From Symbiotaphrina buchneri (lineage: Eukaryota; Ascomycota; Symbiotaphrinales; Symbiotaphrinaceae), in contig BCIG01000004.1 of NCBI GenBank assembly GCA_001599915.1, forward strand, positions 558,001 through 622,000: a stretch of 64,000 nt of DNA, written 5' to 3'. The translations under genes and the position numbers were made by a program. This document shows positions 11,113-24,235 of this stretch, in pieces. Each line of letters opens with the position of its first letter. Position 1 is the first letter of the stretch. The notes below the pieces were generated by a model. It saw only the letters and a program-made list of their open reading frames with translations, was not told the origin of the DNA and did not search any database.

Positions 11113-11946
11113 CGAAAGAAAGAGAGGTTCATGGTCTTTTTAGTACGCGGGTTTGATTCTTAAAGCTGGAGAATGGACGTTTTGAATGCGGATCGGGCGT
11201 TGATGTCTAGTACTATGAGGTTCTGCGCGGTTGCCATAGTTATGTCGGTATATGATTGGCATGAGAGAATTAAATCAAAATCGTTATTAATCTGACCCTA
11301 TCTGAATACCGTGGGTTGGGAACAGGATGTAGGATAGAGAGATCGGTCCACCGTGGCCCAACTACTACAGCCAAGGGCCCGAGGTTTTTGCGGGCTTCAA
11401 TTCTCTAGTCCTAATAGAAAGCAAACACATCGGACCGATAGTGGAAGTTCGTCTTACAAGGCCATATCGTCTCCTTTCCTAGGCAGGGGCGGCCGAGAAT
11501 GGAGGACCTCCTCATGATTCCGCTTTTGACGTCTCTTGGACACTCTGGACATGACAATGGCTAGAGACGGGAGCTTATTCTACTGGATGTGACATCATAC
11601 ATCACCGCAGGATATATGGGTTCACAGGAACGAAGATAGGACAAGCATGGGAAACAAGATGAGATATTCGGCCTCGCTCTGCTATGCATCTAAAGAAAGA
11701 GCCCACTCAACGCCGGAAAGCACGAGTCATATACATATGACGCCTAACAAAGTACCGCACGTAAGACGCCATGCCTCCATGCTCCCGCTAGAGTAGGAAG
11801 AATAAAGAATATACTGGAAAGAACAAGAGACCGAGAGTCAAGGCATTCAAACCTTGCCAAACCATGCATCCTCCTAGCGAGCTGCTACCGGAGAGGAGCC
11901 GGTATGGTCAGAACCGGTGTTCCACGAACAAACCCTGCTACATGGC
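11113..11946. other. Intergenic between convergent 3' ends
   Basis: 3' flanks of the serine-rich gene (plus) and RAD6 (minus). I see no open frame with coding character, RNA gene or repeat. AT-richer stretches near 11260-11290 may hold 3'-end signals. Confidence 0.5.
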
Positions 11947-12728
11947 CTAGTCCTCCCAGCTCTTCTCAACGGTCTCCCGTACGCGCTTCGTGTATTCACG
12001 GCGGTTGTCCTTGTATAGGTTCGACGCCTCGACATTTGCAGGGGAGGAGGTGTTCGGGTCGTTGAGTAGACTATGCCAAGTATCAGCATTCGATATCCAT
12101 GCATTACATGAGTGCTCCCTGCAACTCCAAGTGAAGAGGCATCCGGTGCCGAGCTACTCACCTCTGAATGCTAGTTAAAATGGCGGCCACGTCATACGTC
12201 GGACTCCACCTATTCTGCAAGATGTCTAAACAGAGTTCTCCTGTTCCGTATACGTTGGGGTGGAACATCTGGCTGATGAACTTGACCCCCGGAGGTTTGT
12301 TGGGATATTGCTCTTCGAAGTGCATGACCAGGCGGAATGTACCATCCTCGAACGGTGTATCTGCCGGACCTATGATGACGGCGTTCCTGGAAGATGAAAG
12401 TCAGCTTTGTAACCGTGAGAAGTCGAGTGGGCACGGTGATCATACCAGGTCATGACGTTGTCGGCAATCGGTGATGCTGAGACACCAGCTGGAGGATCTG
12501 TTTGCATACGCTGAGGAGGGCGAAGGTCAGTTGCTATTCATCCAAGACGATCAACAAGTCTAAGAGAGGCTGGCACAAGGGCCCGATCTGGTGGCAGAAG
12601 CCAGAAGCATCCAGTGCATCTTTATCTCCAGCAGAGCAGGAACCCCATGTGCCCTGCCCCTCTCTCTTCCCCCTTATCAAACGCACCTTGAAATCACGCA
12701 TTAACCGACGGCGAGCAGAGGTGGACAT
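11947..12728 (-). CDS. RAD6: Ubiquitin-conjugating enzyme E2 Rad6/Ubc2
   Basis: E2 enzyme for histone H2B monoubiquitination (with Bre1-type E3), PCNA ubiquitination in post-replication repair (with Rad18) and N-end-rule degradation. Exons: 12728-12687, 12510-12446, 12386-12162, 12070-11947, joined 456 nt, 151 residues, the usual filamentous-fungal length without the yeast acidic tail. The N-terminus reads [14 protein letters not shown]. The UBC core includes [19 protein letters not shown], with the catalytic Cys at position 88 as in yeast Rad6. The C-terminus ends V-E-K-S-W-E-D. The first intron (12511-12686, 176 nt) is long for this window. The thiolase gene is divergent, 522 bases away. 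Confidence 0.97.
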
Positions 12729-13250
12729 GTTGGATGTTTGTGAGCGTGGATAATGCTTTGATGCGGGAGTGCAGGATGCTGCAGGTCTGCTAGTCAAAGA
12801 AAACAAACAATGACTTGATCAGCGAGGATAGGTGCTGGTTTGGTCGTGCGGTGTTTGGTGGTGGACTGACGGGAGAGGGACAATAATGATGGGATATGAT
12901 CCAAGCGGGGCCACCAAAGAAGGCAAAGTCCCGCGAATCTTCCGGACCCTTTTCGGATCACGTGCAGAATTACCAACGCCGTAATAGATTTGGTATCATA
13001 CCTCGTACGGTGTACGAGTACAGTAATGCCTCGGCTTTCAATCTCCGCATTTCGCTGGGCCTTCTCCGCACCAATAGCACTGGCCCATGGCTGCTGCCGT
13101 TCCGCTCATAGCCAGCCATAACCGTTGACGATTCTCCGAGCAATTATATCAGGTCTCTGCACATTCTCTCCGCCGGTTTCGCTTCCCTTCTCTTCTCCCA
13201 GTGGCCATCTCCTGCTTCACTCCCTTGCCTTCCTATATTCTTGGCCAGTT
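12729..13250. promoter_or_regulatory. Divergent intergenic region between RAD6 and thiolase
   Basis: 522 bases with both promoters. The thiolase side is pyrimidine-rich just before its start (about 13160-13245: repeated CTCC/TTCC/TCTT), a common fungal leader feature. I identify no specific factor site. Confidence 0.45.
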
Positions 13251-14684
<1,434 letters not shown>

Positions 14685-14742
14685 ATCAAGAAAAGAAAAA
14701 ATGAAAATAAAACAGAAACGAAAAGAGCCACGTTAGGCTAGA

Positions 14743-16083
14743 CTAAGAAATAATCACGGAGACGTGACTGTACGAACAGTATGCCAATTGTTCCAGGTGA
14801 TGTACTGGAATGGCCCGTGACCTACCGCCAGGTTTGCGCACGATGCCCCGTTCGTGCCATGACCGTTCCCATGGAGGGCTCATCGATGGGTAAGCATAGG
14901 CGTACCCCGTATGCCCTCGGGATTCGGAGCCTGCGGTGGCCCGCTGAGGTCCGACGGCGGGGATGATACTGGGTAAAGGCGGCGCATCCTCAACCGCTGC
15001 ATCCCAAGGTCTGAGCCGGACTGCTTCATGCGGAAGTGATTCAGAGAATATGTCTTCAGCATACCCGTCATCAGGTGTCTCCATATGAATGCTTGGAGGT
15101 CTGTAGAAATCTTGTCTGGGGACAGGGATGCTCCCGGTCATACGAGTACCTTCTATGCGCCGCCACTGAGCACCGCGAAGCCAGTCACCCTGACTGCGCC
15201 AATCTCGGTTCTCTTGCCGGGTCACGTAGGGAGTAACGTGCTGCCGTGGTTGCTCCGTAATGTGAGCTCGTGGAAAGAGATGAGTATGGGGTGCTTGGCG
15301 TGCTTCTCGTGGAGAAATGGGTCGCGGAACCGTCATCTGAACCCTTTCATGGCGATGAGCCAGATCGTAGGGAGCTTCTTGAGGAAATTCACCCATTTGA
15401 TCTCTCCAGTCTATCCATGGATCTGACGTGCTCAAAGAATCAGATGGGACAGCAATGAGCCGGTAAGGTCTAGACAGGTTATGCTCCCCTGTCAGTGGCA
15501 GTGGGTTGTATCTCTCGCTGCCAGCGATCTGATCTCTGCTTTGGCTCGCGCGGGACGCCCCTATGCCTGATGTGTCAGTATGCATGCTGGGAAACTCACT
15601 GCCTCGGAGATCTCTTCTGCTTGGCCGAGGGCGCCGTGGTACATAGACATATTGTGCTCCTAGCGGGCCACGAGCGGCCGGAATGTTCGCTGCGTCACCA
15701 TCATCATCTTCCTTTGACATCTGTGACAATGGCTGAGCGCGCTCATAGAGTATATTATCTATGACAGTAGCATGTCTGTGGGTATTAGAGCCGACTGCTG
15801 GTTTAATGTTCGATTTTGCGAAGTCACCGGGGGAATGATCTTCAACCTTAAGAGGCTTCGGTGACACGACCTTGTTCTCGCAGGTCTCTGAGGAGGCGCC
15901 TGACTCTGACAGAACGGATCCTTCTGTACGAGAGTCGGTATTCCCAGCACTGCGCAGATGGGGTCGTTGGTCGGGAGATGTCTCCCGGTCCATTTTCGAT
16001 GCTTCGGTTTCTGGTCCTCCGGTGTTGCTATTCTGGTGTGATGGTGAGCCATGGCTCTCACCGAGCAGATCCATCCTTGACAT
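14743..16083 (-). CDS. Hypothetical disordered protein
   Basis: Uninterrupted frame of 446 residues, convergent with the thiolase gene (58 bases between stops). The composition is low in hydrophobic residues, rich in Ser, Pro, Arg, Glu and His, with many R-P/P-R pairs and no membrane segment or cysteine motif. It is probably largely disordered. The N-terminal 100 residues are acidic/Ser-rich (phosphorylation-prone in appearance), followed by a basic patch Y-V-P-R-R-P-R-P-S-R-R-D-L-R. I do not recognise the family. The length of the open frame, with no competing coding frame, is the main support; an upstream exon or a downstream start cannot be excluded. Confidence 0.65.
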   Translation of the reverse strand: MSRMDLLGESHGSPSHQNSNTGGPETEASKMDRETSPDQRPHLRSAGNTDSRTEGSVLSESGASSETCENKVVSPKPLKVEDHSPGDFAKSNIKPAVGSNTHRHATVIDNILYERAQPLSQMSKEDDDGDAANIPAARGPLGAQYVYVPRRPRPSRRDLRGSEFPSMHTDTSGIGASRASQSRDQIAGSERYNPLPLTGEHNLSRPYRLIAVPSDSLSTSDPWIDWRDQMGEFPQEAPYDLAHRHERVQMTVPRPISPREARQAPHTHLFPRAHITEQPRQHVTPYVTRQENRDWRSQGDWLRGAQWRRIEGTRMTGSIPVPRQDFYRPPSIHMETPDDGYAEDIFSESLPHEAVRLRPWDAAVEDAPPLPSIIPAVGPQRATAGSESRGHTGYAYAYPSMSPPWERSWHERGIVRKPGGRSRAIPVHHLEQLAYCSYSHVSVIIS

Positions 16084-17222
16084 TTATGGAGCCGGAATAT
16101 CGGAAAAACTGTTGAAAGAAATCTGGTATGGAAGATTGGGTTCACCTTCCCGGGCATAAGTCGAGAAACATGAAACCAACTCTCTGATTCATAAGATATG
16201 CAGAGTAAAGAAATAATAGAGGAAGAAAGAGAAATATATATTAGGGCAGTATGAGCTTGCACGTCATGTCCACGTCCCTACTTCGACTCATACGTAATTT
16301 GCAAGATTGTATTCTGAGTGTGCTTAAAGCAAACCAAACCGTACGAGCATATGACTCTGCAACATACATAGAGATTTTATGACCGAACATGGGGAATCTC
16401 AGTGCAAGAGTTTCTTGCTAGTTGAACTGGTCGAAATTTGGTGAGATGTAGAAGAGGAGGCTCAACGGCGCAAACAAAACGATGGAGGGTGCAAGCATTA
16501 CCGGATGCGAGAGACATGCAAAGTAACGCGAAAGCAATGACTGAAATAAACTGTGAGCACAGTTCTGCATCGTGACATGAAGCCAGCATTACGTATGCAG
16601 ATGCATTGTGTCCTGTTGCAGGACTGATGACTATCGGCAGTCAAGCAGATGCATGACACAGGCCATAGTCGGAACATGTTCCCGACGCCCCGAGCTAGTG
16701 GTTGCAAGAAAGGAAGGGGAAGGGGAAACAGGAAATGGGAAACGGGGAAATGGGACAAAGCACGGTGCTGCGGAAGGAAAGATTTAGGAATATGCACGGT
16801 ATTATACCTTACGTATAGGGATGAGTTGGACAGCCGGCAGTGGTGAAGCTGCCCGGACTCCGCTACTCCGCGTTCTGCGAAGTGTAGGGGACCCGCTTGC
16901 CCGGACAGCGGTTTCACATGAGAGGGTCGAAAGCAGCGTCATCCAATGTTAACGAGTTGTTAGGGGGAAAAGTACTGATACTTATTGTCTGGTCACGACA
17001 TACGCGTAAAGTAGGTGCTTGGTACCTATAATAACCTCGGCCTGTCCTGTTAGCGCCTTTCTCCACAGAACCCCAGTGGGACCGAATTCGACACGAGCAT
17101 GTTACTCGTGCAGGGAAAGCGAGCGTGGATTTCTCACTCTTCTTCCTCCTCCCTACACACTTGGCCATGATCTTTCGGCGATTGCGGTGACAATTGCTCT
17201 GCTTATTTGAGCTTCCACCATC
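16084..17222. other. Divergent intergenic region upstream of the carnitine carrier
   Basis: 1139 bases between divergent starts. It contains a purine-rich stretch at about 16708-16790 (AAGGAAGGGG-type runs) and a pyrimidine-rich leader before 17223. Short open frames on both strands lack coding character. I see no RNA gene or mobile element. Confidence 0.45.
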
Positions 17223-18243
17223 ATGTCTTCCTCCGAGTCATCGCCTCCTTCCGTTCACGTCCCCTCTAAGGAGGAGCTGAAAGAGGACCTCGTGATAGCC
17301 ACCGAACAGACAGCGTCCAGCTTTCGCTCCCTGCTTGCGGGCGGCGTTGGTGGAGTATGCGCCGTCCTTGTCGGGCACCCATTCGATCTGGTCAAGGTGC
17401 GCATGCAGACGGCCGAGAAGGGCGTATATACCGGTGCGATCGATGTGGTCAGAAAGACTGTTGCGCGAGAAGGACTGTTCCGGGGTCTTTACAGGGGGGT
17501 TTCCGCGCCTTTAGTAGGCGTGACGCCTATGTTCGCTGTGAGCTTCTGGGGATATGACCTTGGAAAGACTCTTGTGCGCAGCTTCTCCACCGTGGAGGAC
17601 AACCAATTCACCGTCGCCCAAACGTCCGCCGCGGGCTTCTTCTCCGCCATTCCCATGACTCTCATCACCGCCCCATTCGAGCGCGTCAAAGTGCTCCTAC
17701 AGATCCAAGGCCAGAAAGAGCTCAAGCCGGGCGAGAAACCAAAATATTCCGGCGGGGTGGATGTTGTGCGGCAGCTATACAAGGAGGGTGGTATCCGCAG
17801 CGTGTTCCGAGGCAGTGCGATGACGCTGGCGCGAGACGGACCTGGTTCGGCTGCCTACTTCGCCGCATACGAGGTAATCAAGCGGCGACTGACGCCGAAG
17901 GATGAAAATGGGCTCCCAAGCGGGCAATTGAGCTTTACCGCGATTCTGACAGCGGGAGCTGGCGCGGGAGTGGCGATGTGGATACCTGTGTTCCCGGTAG
18001 ACACGATAAAGAGCAGACTTCAGAGCACAGAGGGTTCGACGATTGGTGGCACAATTAAGGAATTATACGGAAGAGGAGGCATCAAGGCCTTCTTCCCGGG
18101 CTTTGGGCCGGCAATGGCAAGAGCTGTACCAGCCAATGCAGCAACTTTGTGAGTATATAAGCCTTCCTTTCAAGAACGCTTGCTGACTTGCTGTCAGCCT
18201 CGGTGTTGAACTCGCCCATAAGGCGATGAACAAATTGTTTTAG
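17223..18243 (+). CDS. acuH: Mitochondrial carnitine/acylcarnitine carrier (AcuH/Crc1 type)
   Basis: SLC25-family inner-membrane carrier that exchanges acylcarnitine or acetylcarnitine for carnitine, needed in moulds for growth on acetate and fatty acids. Exons 17223-18148 and 18198-18243 (intron 49 nt); 972 nt, 323 residues. Three mitochondrial-carrier repeats carry the signature P-x-D/E-x-x-K/R: P-F-D-L-V-K-V-R-M-Q, P-F-E-R-V-K-V-L-L-Q and P-V-D-T-I-K-S-R-L-Q. The second repeat has the R-D-G-P-G-S-A-A-Y-F-A-A-Y-E stretch characteristic of carnitine carriers. The last 15 residues sit in the small second exon; reading through the intron would end the protein early. Subfamily assignment rests on overall likeness. 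It lies 2.5 kb from the thiolase gene, on the same strand, which is metabolically sensible but may be chance. Confidence 0.92.
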
Positions 18244-18431
18244 CATAAGAAAGAGACGATGCACGAATTCTCCAAGGCATCTCCACCCATATCGAATATT
18301 TACGGTTGGCGCAACTTTGAAGCATCAATCCTATAGATCGATTGTACATATGACGAAGACTCAATATTAGGTGCCTCTGAGTAGGCCTAACTTTACAGCC
18401 CTTGTGTCAGTCATGGTTGTTCTATGTTGCT

Positions 18432-20076
18432 TTACGTGATAAGCCCCAGCAGCTTTCCTGCAACCGGGTCCCATTCATCGTCCCATCTTCTTTGGCCCTC
18501 CTTAAGAGCGCCCTTCTTCAAGGTCATCAACTCCTGACCATCACCTCCCAAAAGATCCACCAATGCCTCAGTCAGTTGCTCAATGCTTCCAAAGCCCCTG
18601 CCGTTGATCCCCTCCTGCACCAGCTCCTTCCACGCCTCAAACCCACTCCAGCCTACGACCGGCAGGCCGGCCCCAAACATATCAACGACTTTCATGGGCA
18701 GATCAACCCCTGAAGAAGACGTGTGCAAGGACACGCCCAGATCGGCAGAGCCAAGCAGCGAAGCGTAATCCTCCGTGCTCAGCCATGCAGTCAAGGCGGT
18801 AGCATGTGAGAGTTTGCCTTGCTCTTTCAAAGAGGCAATGGAGGCCATATAGTATTCCTTTTGCGGGCCCTTGCCAGTGATAATAGCAAGGATGTGAGGC
18901 AGTCTGCTCTTTGGCTTGTTGGCGAGAGCGGAGTAGTCTACCAGTGCTGAAAGCAGCAGGGAGATGTCTTCATCAGGCGTCCAGGAGGTAGAGCTCACAA
19001 GCAGCTTGGTGGTCCCTTTGAGAATAGCCGATGCATATGGAGCTGTCTCTGGGAGCCTAGCAAGGAAAGCGGCGCGTGCGTCTAGTGACAAAGGCTGAAA
19101 ATGCTTTGGGGGACGATCGTGAAGAGTAAAAATAGGAGTGCTGACTTTCCAGGGAGGCCCCTTTAGCTTGCGGGCCATGGCATCGCTGACAGCAAAATTA
19201 GCGGTAGCTCGACGGCCGAGCATAGCTTCGTAATAAGCTGAGAGGACGACAAGCGGGTGCTTGAAGCCGAGCTTCAGGGCAAGGATAGAGTAGCCGAAAT
19301 TGTGCCAGTCAATAACCAGTGAGGTATTGCGGACAAAGCAGATGATGAGGGATAGGAGTAGTGTGGGAATAGATGGCGGATTCTAATGTGGGATGCATTC
19401 AGCATTGTCCAACGGCAGAGCGGCTTAAGGGCTTTGAGCACAATATGACCCAGAAATAAGGGTAGAATTATGGATATAGCTAATAATGAAGGCCAAAGCA
19501 TGCGACAGATGAAATCGGAGCTTACCTGCACCAGGAGCCATTTGGAGGCTCTGGTTCGATACCCCAGAATCAGCCATAGATTCCAGAACTGCAACAGCAC
19601 CTTCATAGGCCCACATATGAGGAATAACACTTTATTCTTTGTTTGGAGGAATCGAGGAGGTGGAGGGATAGGCGTGATGTGGATGGAAGGGGTAGATAGG
19701 ATCTCTGGATGCGGCTCTGACTCTGTGGATATGATGAGCATCAACTCCAACGCATTCAGGGAAACATGTCGGGTCTACCTTTGTATCCAATAAGTTCCAC
19801 TCGCCCTCCATTTTTTGCGATACTGAGAGCATGGTATTGCATCCGCGGACTCCGGCCTATGTCGCCCAGTACCAGGACCTGCACGGATATTGGGGCTTTT
19901 CTAGATTTCCCATCCGGTCCAATCTCTTTCTGATAAGGACTGTAATCTGTGGGCAGATTCAGAATAAGCATGATTGAGCAGACAGATAATGTGATTATGC
20001 CCGCGGCGATAGCTAGTGGGACGACAGGACCCATGCCGCCGCGGCTTGAACACTGGTCATTCTCCATATTATCCAT
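18432..20076 (-). CDS. ALG1: Chitobiosyldiphosphodolichol beta-mannosyltransferase Alg1
   Basis: GT33 enzyme that adds the first mannose (beta-1,4, from GDP-Man) to dolichol-PP-GlcNAc2 on the cytosolic face of the ER, an essential step of N-glycan assembly. Exons: 20076-19779, 19722-19526, 19382-18432; 1446 nt, 481 residues. The N-terminus has one membrane segment ([15 protein letters not shown]) ahead of the glycosyltransferase fold. Diagnostic stretches include [26 protein letters not shown] and [12 protein letters not shown]. Late motifs are [23 protein letters not shown]. It is convergent with the carnitine carrier gene (188 bases) and divergent from MSC2. Confidence 0.95.
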
Positions 20077-20726
20077 TCAATAACATGTCGCTAGTTCTCA
20101 TGGCGAATTCGCGGTCCTGCCTAGCTTCTCGAAGCCTGCCACGGGCTGTAAAAAAGCTCAGCGAGCCATGTACAACGACCGTATCATTCTTTGTCGAGAA
20201 AGCTGTGGTGAGCTGGAGTAACCTTTATTTTCTGCTTCACTGGTTCCAGTTAGCGAATGTCGTAATACGGTTAAAACACTGGCGAGAGAGGTGCCCTTGA
20301 CCTGCAGAAACGGCGCCGGGTTGGTCTCTGGCTAGGCCAGGTCTGATTGGTGTGGGCCGGCTTGAGACGATCTTCATCTTGAAATTTAGCGACCCGTTCC
20401 AAGGGAACCCCTGACTGCACGACGCTACTGAGAGGGCCGACCTTAAGGTAGCCATGAAACAACAAAGGAATGTGCCTCTTGCCCACCACATGCATCTGAC
20501 AGCTCCTGCCTTGACGTAGTGGTACACCGACCCGTCCGGACCAGAAAGGCAACAGACATCGACACCAACCAATTGAACTCGCGCATGGTGCACCGCATAA
20601 CACCAGGCAATGCCGTCAAGTGGAAAAGGACGGTAGAAAAAGAACACGCAGGCCGGAAACGGGCAGGACCTGTTAGGAAGGACGAAGGCACCAATTGGCC
20701 AAAGGCCATACAGGACCAGATGCGAT
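20077..20726. promoter_or_regulatory. Divergent intergenic region between ALG1 and MSC2
   Basis: 650 bases holding both promoters. CCAAT occurs near 20568 and 20690 on the MSC2 side and could bind the HAP/CBC complex (inference only). No gene is seen; the open frames here overlap and lack coding character. Confidence 0.4.
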
Positions 20727-23558
20727 ATGTCGTCAAGTTATGCTTTCCCGCTCGGTGGGAACACTCCTCATGACCATGATGGCCATAACCATCATCATGC
20801 ACATTCTCATGGCCATTCGCGATCACACGGTCGAATGCTCGCCCCGTCGCCGCTTCCTTTAGGAGCGAACATGGCTGCCATGCGCAGCCCGACCTTGAAT
20901 GGTAATCTTCAGGTGCAATCGAACCCAACAGGAGAGGCCGCTGAGAGAAATGGCTCGGCCAATGCGACCAACCTTCACCACTTTCATTCCAACTCCAACC
21001 TTCATGCGCACAGTTCTGCGAGTGGCAAGGCAGATACTGAAGGAACAGACATGGAGGGAATCCTGCCTACCAGCATCTCTTCCAGGAGCCCTGCAGCTGA
21101 AGGCTACGGCTTCAGTACAGTGGACCGTGGTAGTGGCTCGTCCCGTGCAGCTGGAGGCAGCCTCAGGTAAGTAGCTTACATGTCTTGTTCCGTAAAACAG
21201 TGCCGTCTAATCATCTAGCAGGTTCCCATTGTCTACGGAGATCATAACGTCCATCTTGATGAGCTTACCGTTCCTTCTGGCTTCATCCGCATATCCATAT
21301 TCTCTCTCCTATCGCGGCTTTACTATCTCTCCACTCGATTCGGCTGCGGACAAAATAACGACGGAGACGGCTTACTTTGTTGGTTCGCCTGGCATAATAC
21401 AAGCGTCATATCTCACATCAGCTGTCTTATTGCTCTCTGGACTTGCCTACCACCTGGACCAGTGGCTCACATCTACGGAAAGACCAACGAGTGTTGACGA
21501 TGACATGAAAATAAAAGCGCAAGGTCGAGGGACCGAGTTCTACTCGATGTTCAAGGCCGCGCTTAGCGTTGGACTACCACTTTATGCGTCCCTGAAGCTC
21601 GGCGGGCAGAGGGTGGGTATGCTGGTGCTGATTGCCCTGGCAGCCAACCCTTCTGGTTCGGAACGACCGTTGGGAGATTTGGCTAGTATCGGTGGGTTGA
21701 AACGACTGGTCTCACGACGGCTCTTGACCGTGGTCGTGATGCTGTTGAGTATAGTCGCCGACTTCATCAGCTGGCGAGGCAAAGCAGATCCTGTTGGTCT
21801 CACTTTCGGTTTTCTGGCCTTGACGGTTGCGCTGTCTGTTATACCTTCACCTTACTCTTGGCTCTCTGGCCAGAGCTCATCTGGCAATGCCGCTTCCAGA
21901 TCGCTCTTGATCTCGACTACTTGGTCCGCCCAAAACTGCATCCTGGCTGGGATATCGCTCGGCACGATTACCTACGTGGGCTCTTTCATGCTGCCGTCGA
22001 GATATGATCCTACAGCACCGTTCTGGGCTCCATTCTTGCTAGCAGTTGTGGCCATGAGTGCCACACTTTGGATATCGCGACCCGCGGCACTCCAGTCGAA
22101 GCCGAAGGCTGGCTTAGCGTCTGGATTACTCTGCATCTCCGCCTATGAGGTGATATTTTCCGCTACGTCGTGGTTATGGCATGCGATCAACCTCTGCCTC
22201 TGCACTTTCGCGTACATCGCAGTGCGGTATGATATTCATAATACAGCAAAATCATCTCATCATTCTCACCAGCATGCAAAATCCTCTGAGCCTTCAATTG
22301 TCACAAGGTTTCTTTTGAGTAGAGTACAGGGTTGGTCTTTAGCGCACAGTATCCTCTCAGACAGAGACTCTCGACGGATCCTTTACTTCACTTGGTGAGT
22401 GGAACGTCGAATCCCCTGAAGCGTCCACTGACAGATTGGCCTAGTCTCAACTTCGCCTTCATGATGGTGCAAACCTTCTATGGGTTTTCTACCGGCTCCC
22501 TAGGGCTTCTTAGTGACAGTATTCACATGTTCTTTGACTGTATAGCCTTAGTCGTGGGGCTGTGCGCGGCAGTAATGCGGAAATGGCCACCGACTCCGAA
22601 GTTTCCGTATGGATATGCCACAGTGGACACTCTGGCAGGATTCGCTAATGGTGTATTCCTGGTGTAAGTTGGATGCATGCTTGTTTCCCCTCATCCGAAT
22701 CCAAGTGCTAAAACCACAAACAGGCTCATAAGTGTTGAAATAGTGTGTGAGGCGGTTGCACGCCTATGGGAGGGTGCTGAAATGCGACGACTGGAGGAGC
22801 TGCTCACAGTCAGTTCGTTAGGACTGGTGGTCAATCTCATAGGTATCATGGCTTTTGACCATGCTCATCATCACCCCGGACATTCCCATAGTTCGCACGG
22901 CCATGGTCATTCACATGGACTAGGAGAACATGACCATCAGCATCATGATCATGAACATGACCATGAACACAGTCATTCACACCATCACAATCACAATCAC
23001 GGCAGCGACAATATGCACGGCATCTTTCTGCACGTTATGGCAGATACGCTGGGCTCCGTTGCGGTGGTCATCTCCACTGTCCTGATCCACTTCTTCAAGT
23101 GGCCCGGTTTCGACCCTTTAGCGTCTTGTATGATCGCTATCCTCATCGCTCTCTCCGCAACCCCTCTCTTGATGTCATCTGCCAGCAAGTTGCTTCTCAG
23201 TATACCAGGCGACGTCGAGTACAACTTACGTGAGACACTCGGGGGTATCTCTGGCTTAAGGGGCGTTACTGGCTACGCAGTACCTCGGTTCTGGGTTGTG
23301 GAGGGAGGCGGCAACGGCAGCGACGAAGACCAAGCGCGAACCTCAGCTCATGATCATGGTCAGGCCTGTGAAGGTCAAGGATCCGCAGAGAAGGTCCAAG
23401 GCGTCATCCACGTGATCGCTGCCAGGACGGCGGATATGGAAGATGTCCGCGCAAGGACCGCCGCGTACCTGCAGGAGCGGGGTCTTGATGTCGTGGTGCA
23501 TGTGGAGAAGGAGAATGATCGCTGTTGGTGCGGTGGAGGGACGAATAAGATTGGATGA
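20727..23558 (+). CDS. MSC2: ER/Golgi zinc transporter, cation diffusion facilitator (Msc2/ZnT5 type)
   Basis: Moves zinc into the ER and early secretory pathway. Exons: 20727-21166, 21222-22394, 22445-22663, 22724-23558; 2667 nt, 888 residues. The N-terminal ~145 residues are soluble and His-rich at the start (D-H-D-G-H-N-H-H-H-A-H-S-H-G-H). A long extra block of hydrophobic segments follows, the hallmark of the Msc2/ZnT5 branch compared with short CDF proteins. The CDF core is at the C-terminus: C-L-N-F-A-F-M-M-V-Q-T, then L-L-S-D-S-I-H-M-F-F-D-C with the metal-binding D/H residues, and M-A-D-T-L-G-S-V in the later helix. Between them lies a loop of about 60 residues packed with H-x-H-x-H. 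The cytosolic tail holds W-C-G-G-G near the end. In yeast Msc2 works with Zrg17. Confidence 0.93.
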
Positions 23559-24235
23559 AGGCCTTTATGAGCTGCATTGTTTTTATTGGATCCATGATGT
23601 TAGACGACTGGATCACCTCGTCTAGTAACGGGGTTGCTTTTGCATACATTGCATGCTGCCTCTCGGTAGCCGACGCATCGCCAGCGCGGAGTTAGGTTAG
23701 CATGGCGCGCATCTTCTGGACATTGTAAAAATAGGATTTCTGATGACGAATAAGTAACGTCTTTATATTGGCTCTTCATTGGGACAGATTAAATGATAAA
23801 TTGCAATACTGACCCGTGTTTGGCCTTGCCTATGATGCTATTTCAGGACGGGGGCCACAAATCGCCATGGCAGATATCTCTCGCTCTTTAAATACTTAGG
23901 TAAGCTTGGACCTTGAGAGACCACTCCTGCCCTGATTGGCCCTTATCCTGCCGAGATCCAAGCTGGACCCCTAAATTTAAGCTTAAAACGCGACAGAGCC
24001 GACGCACGACATGGACGCACGCGTAGTGGTACCTATCATGAGGTATCTAAAAGTGTTCCAGAACATGATACTCCAGCTCCAGCCTATCAGTGGATAATTT
24101 GCATCACTGTAGCTGCGAAGCACTCAGGAGTCCACGACACGTCCTGGGCAAAATTGATCTTTGCCGGTATCTATCCGCGCCTTCCCAGGGACCGGACGAT
24201 GCGTCCATGATATAGCATGTTCGACTTGCGCCGCA
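23559..24235. other. Intergenic, no gene seen
   Basis: 3' flank of MSC2 and promoter of the TFIIIC-like gene. A TTTAAATA stretch sits near 23887. Nothing coding-like or repetitive is seen. Confidence 0.45.
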
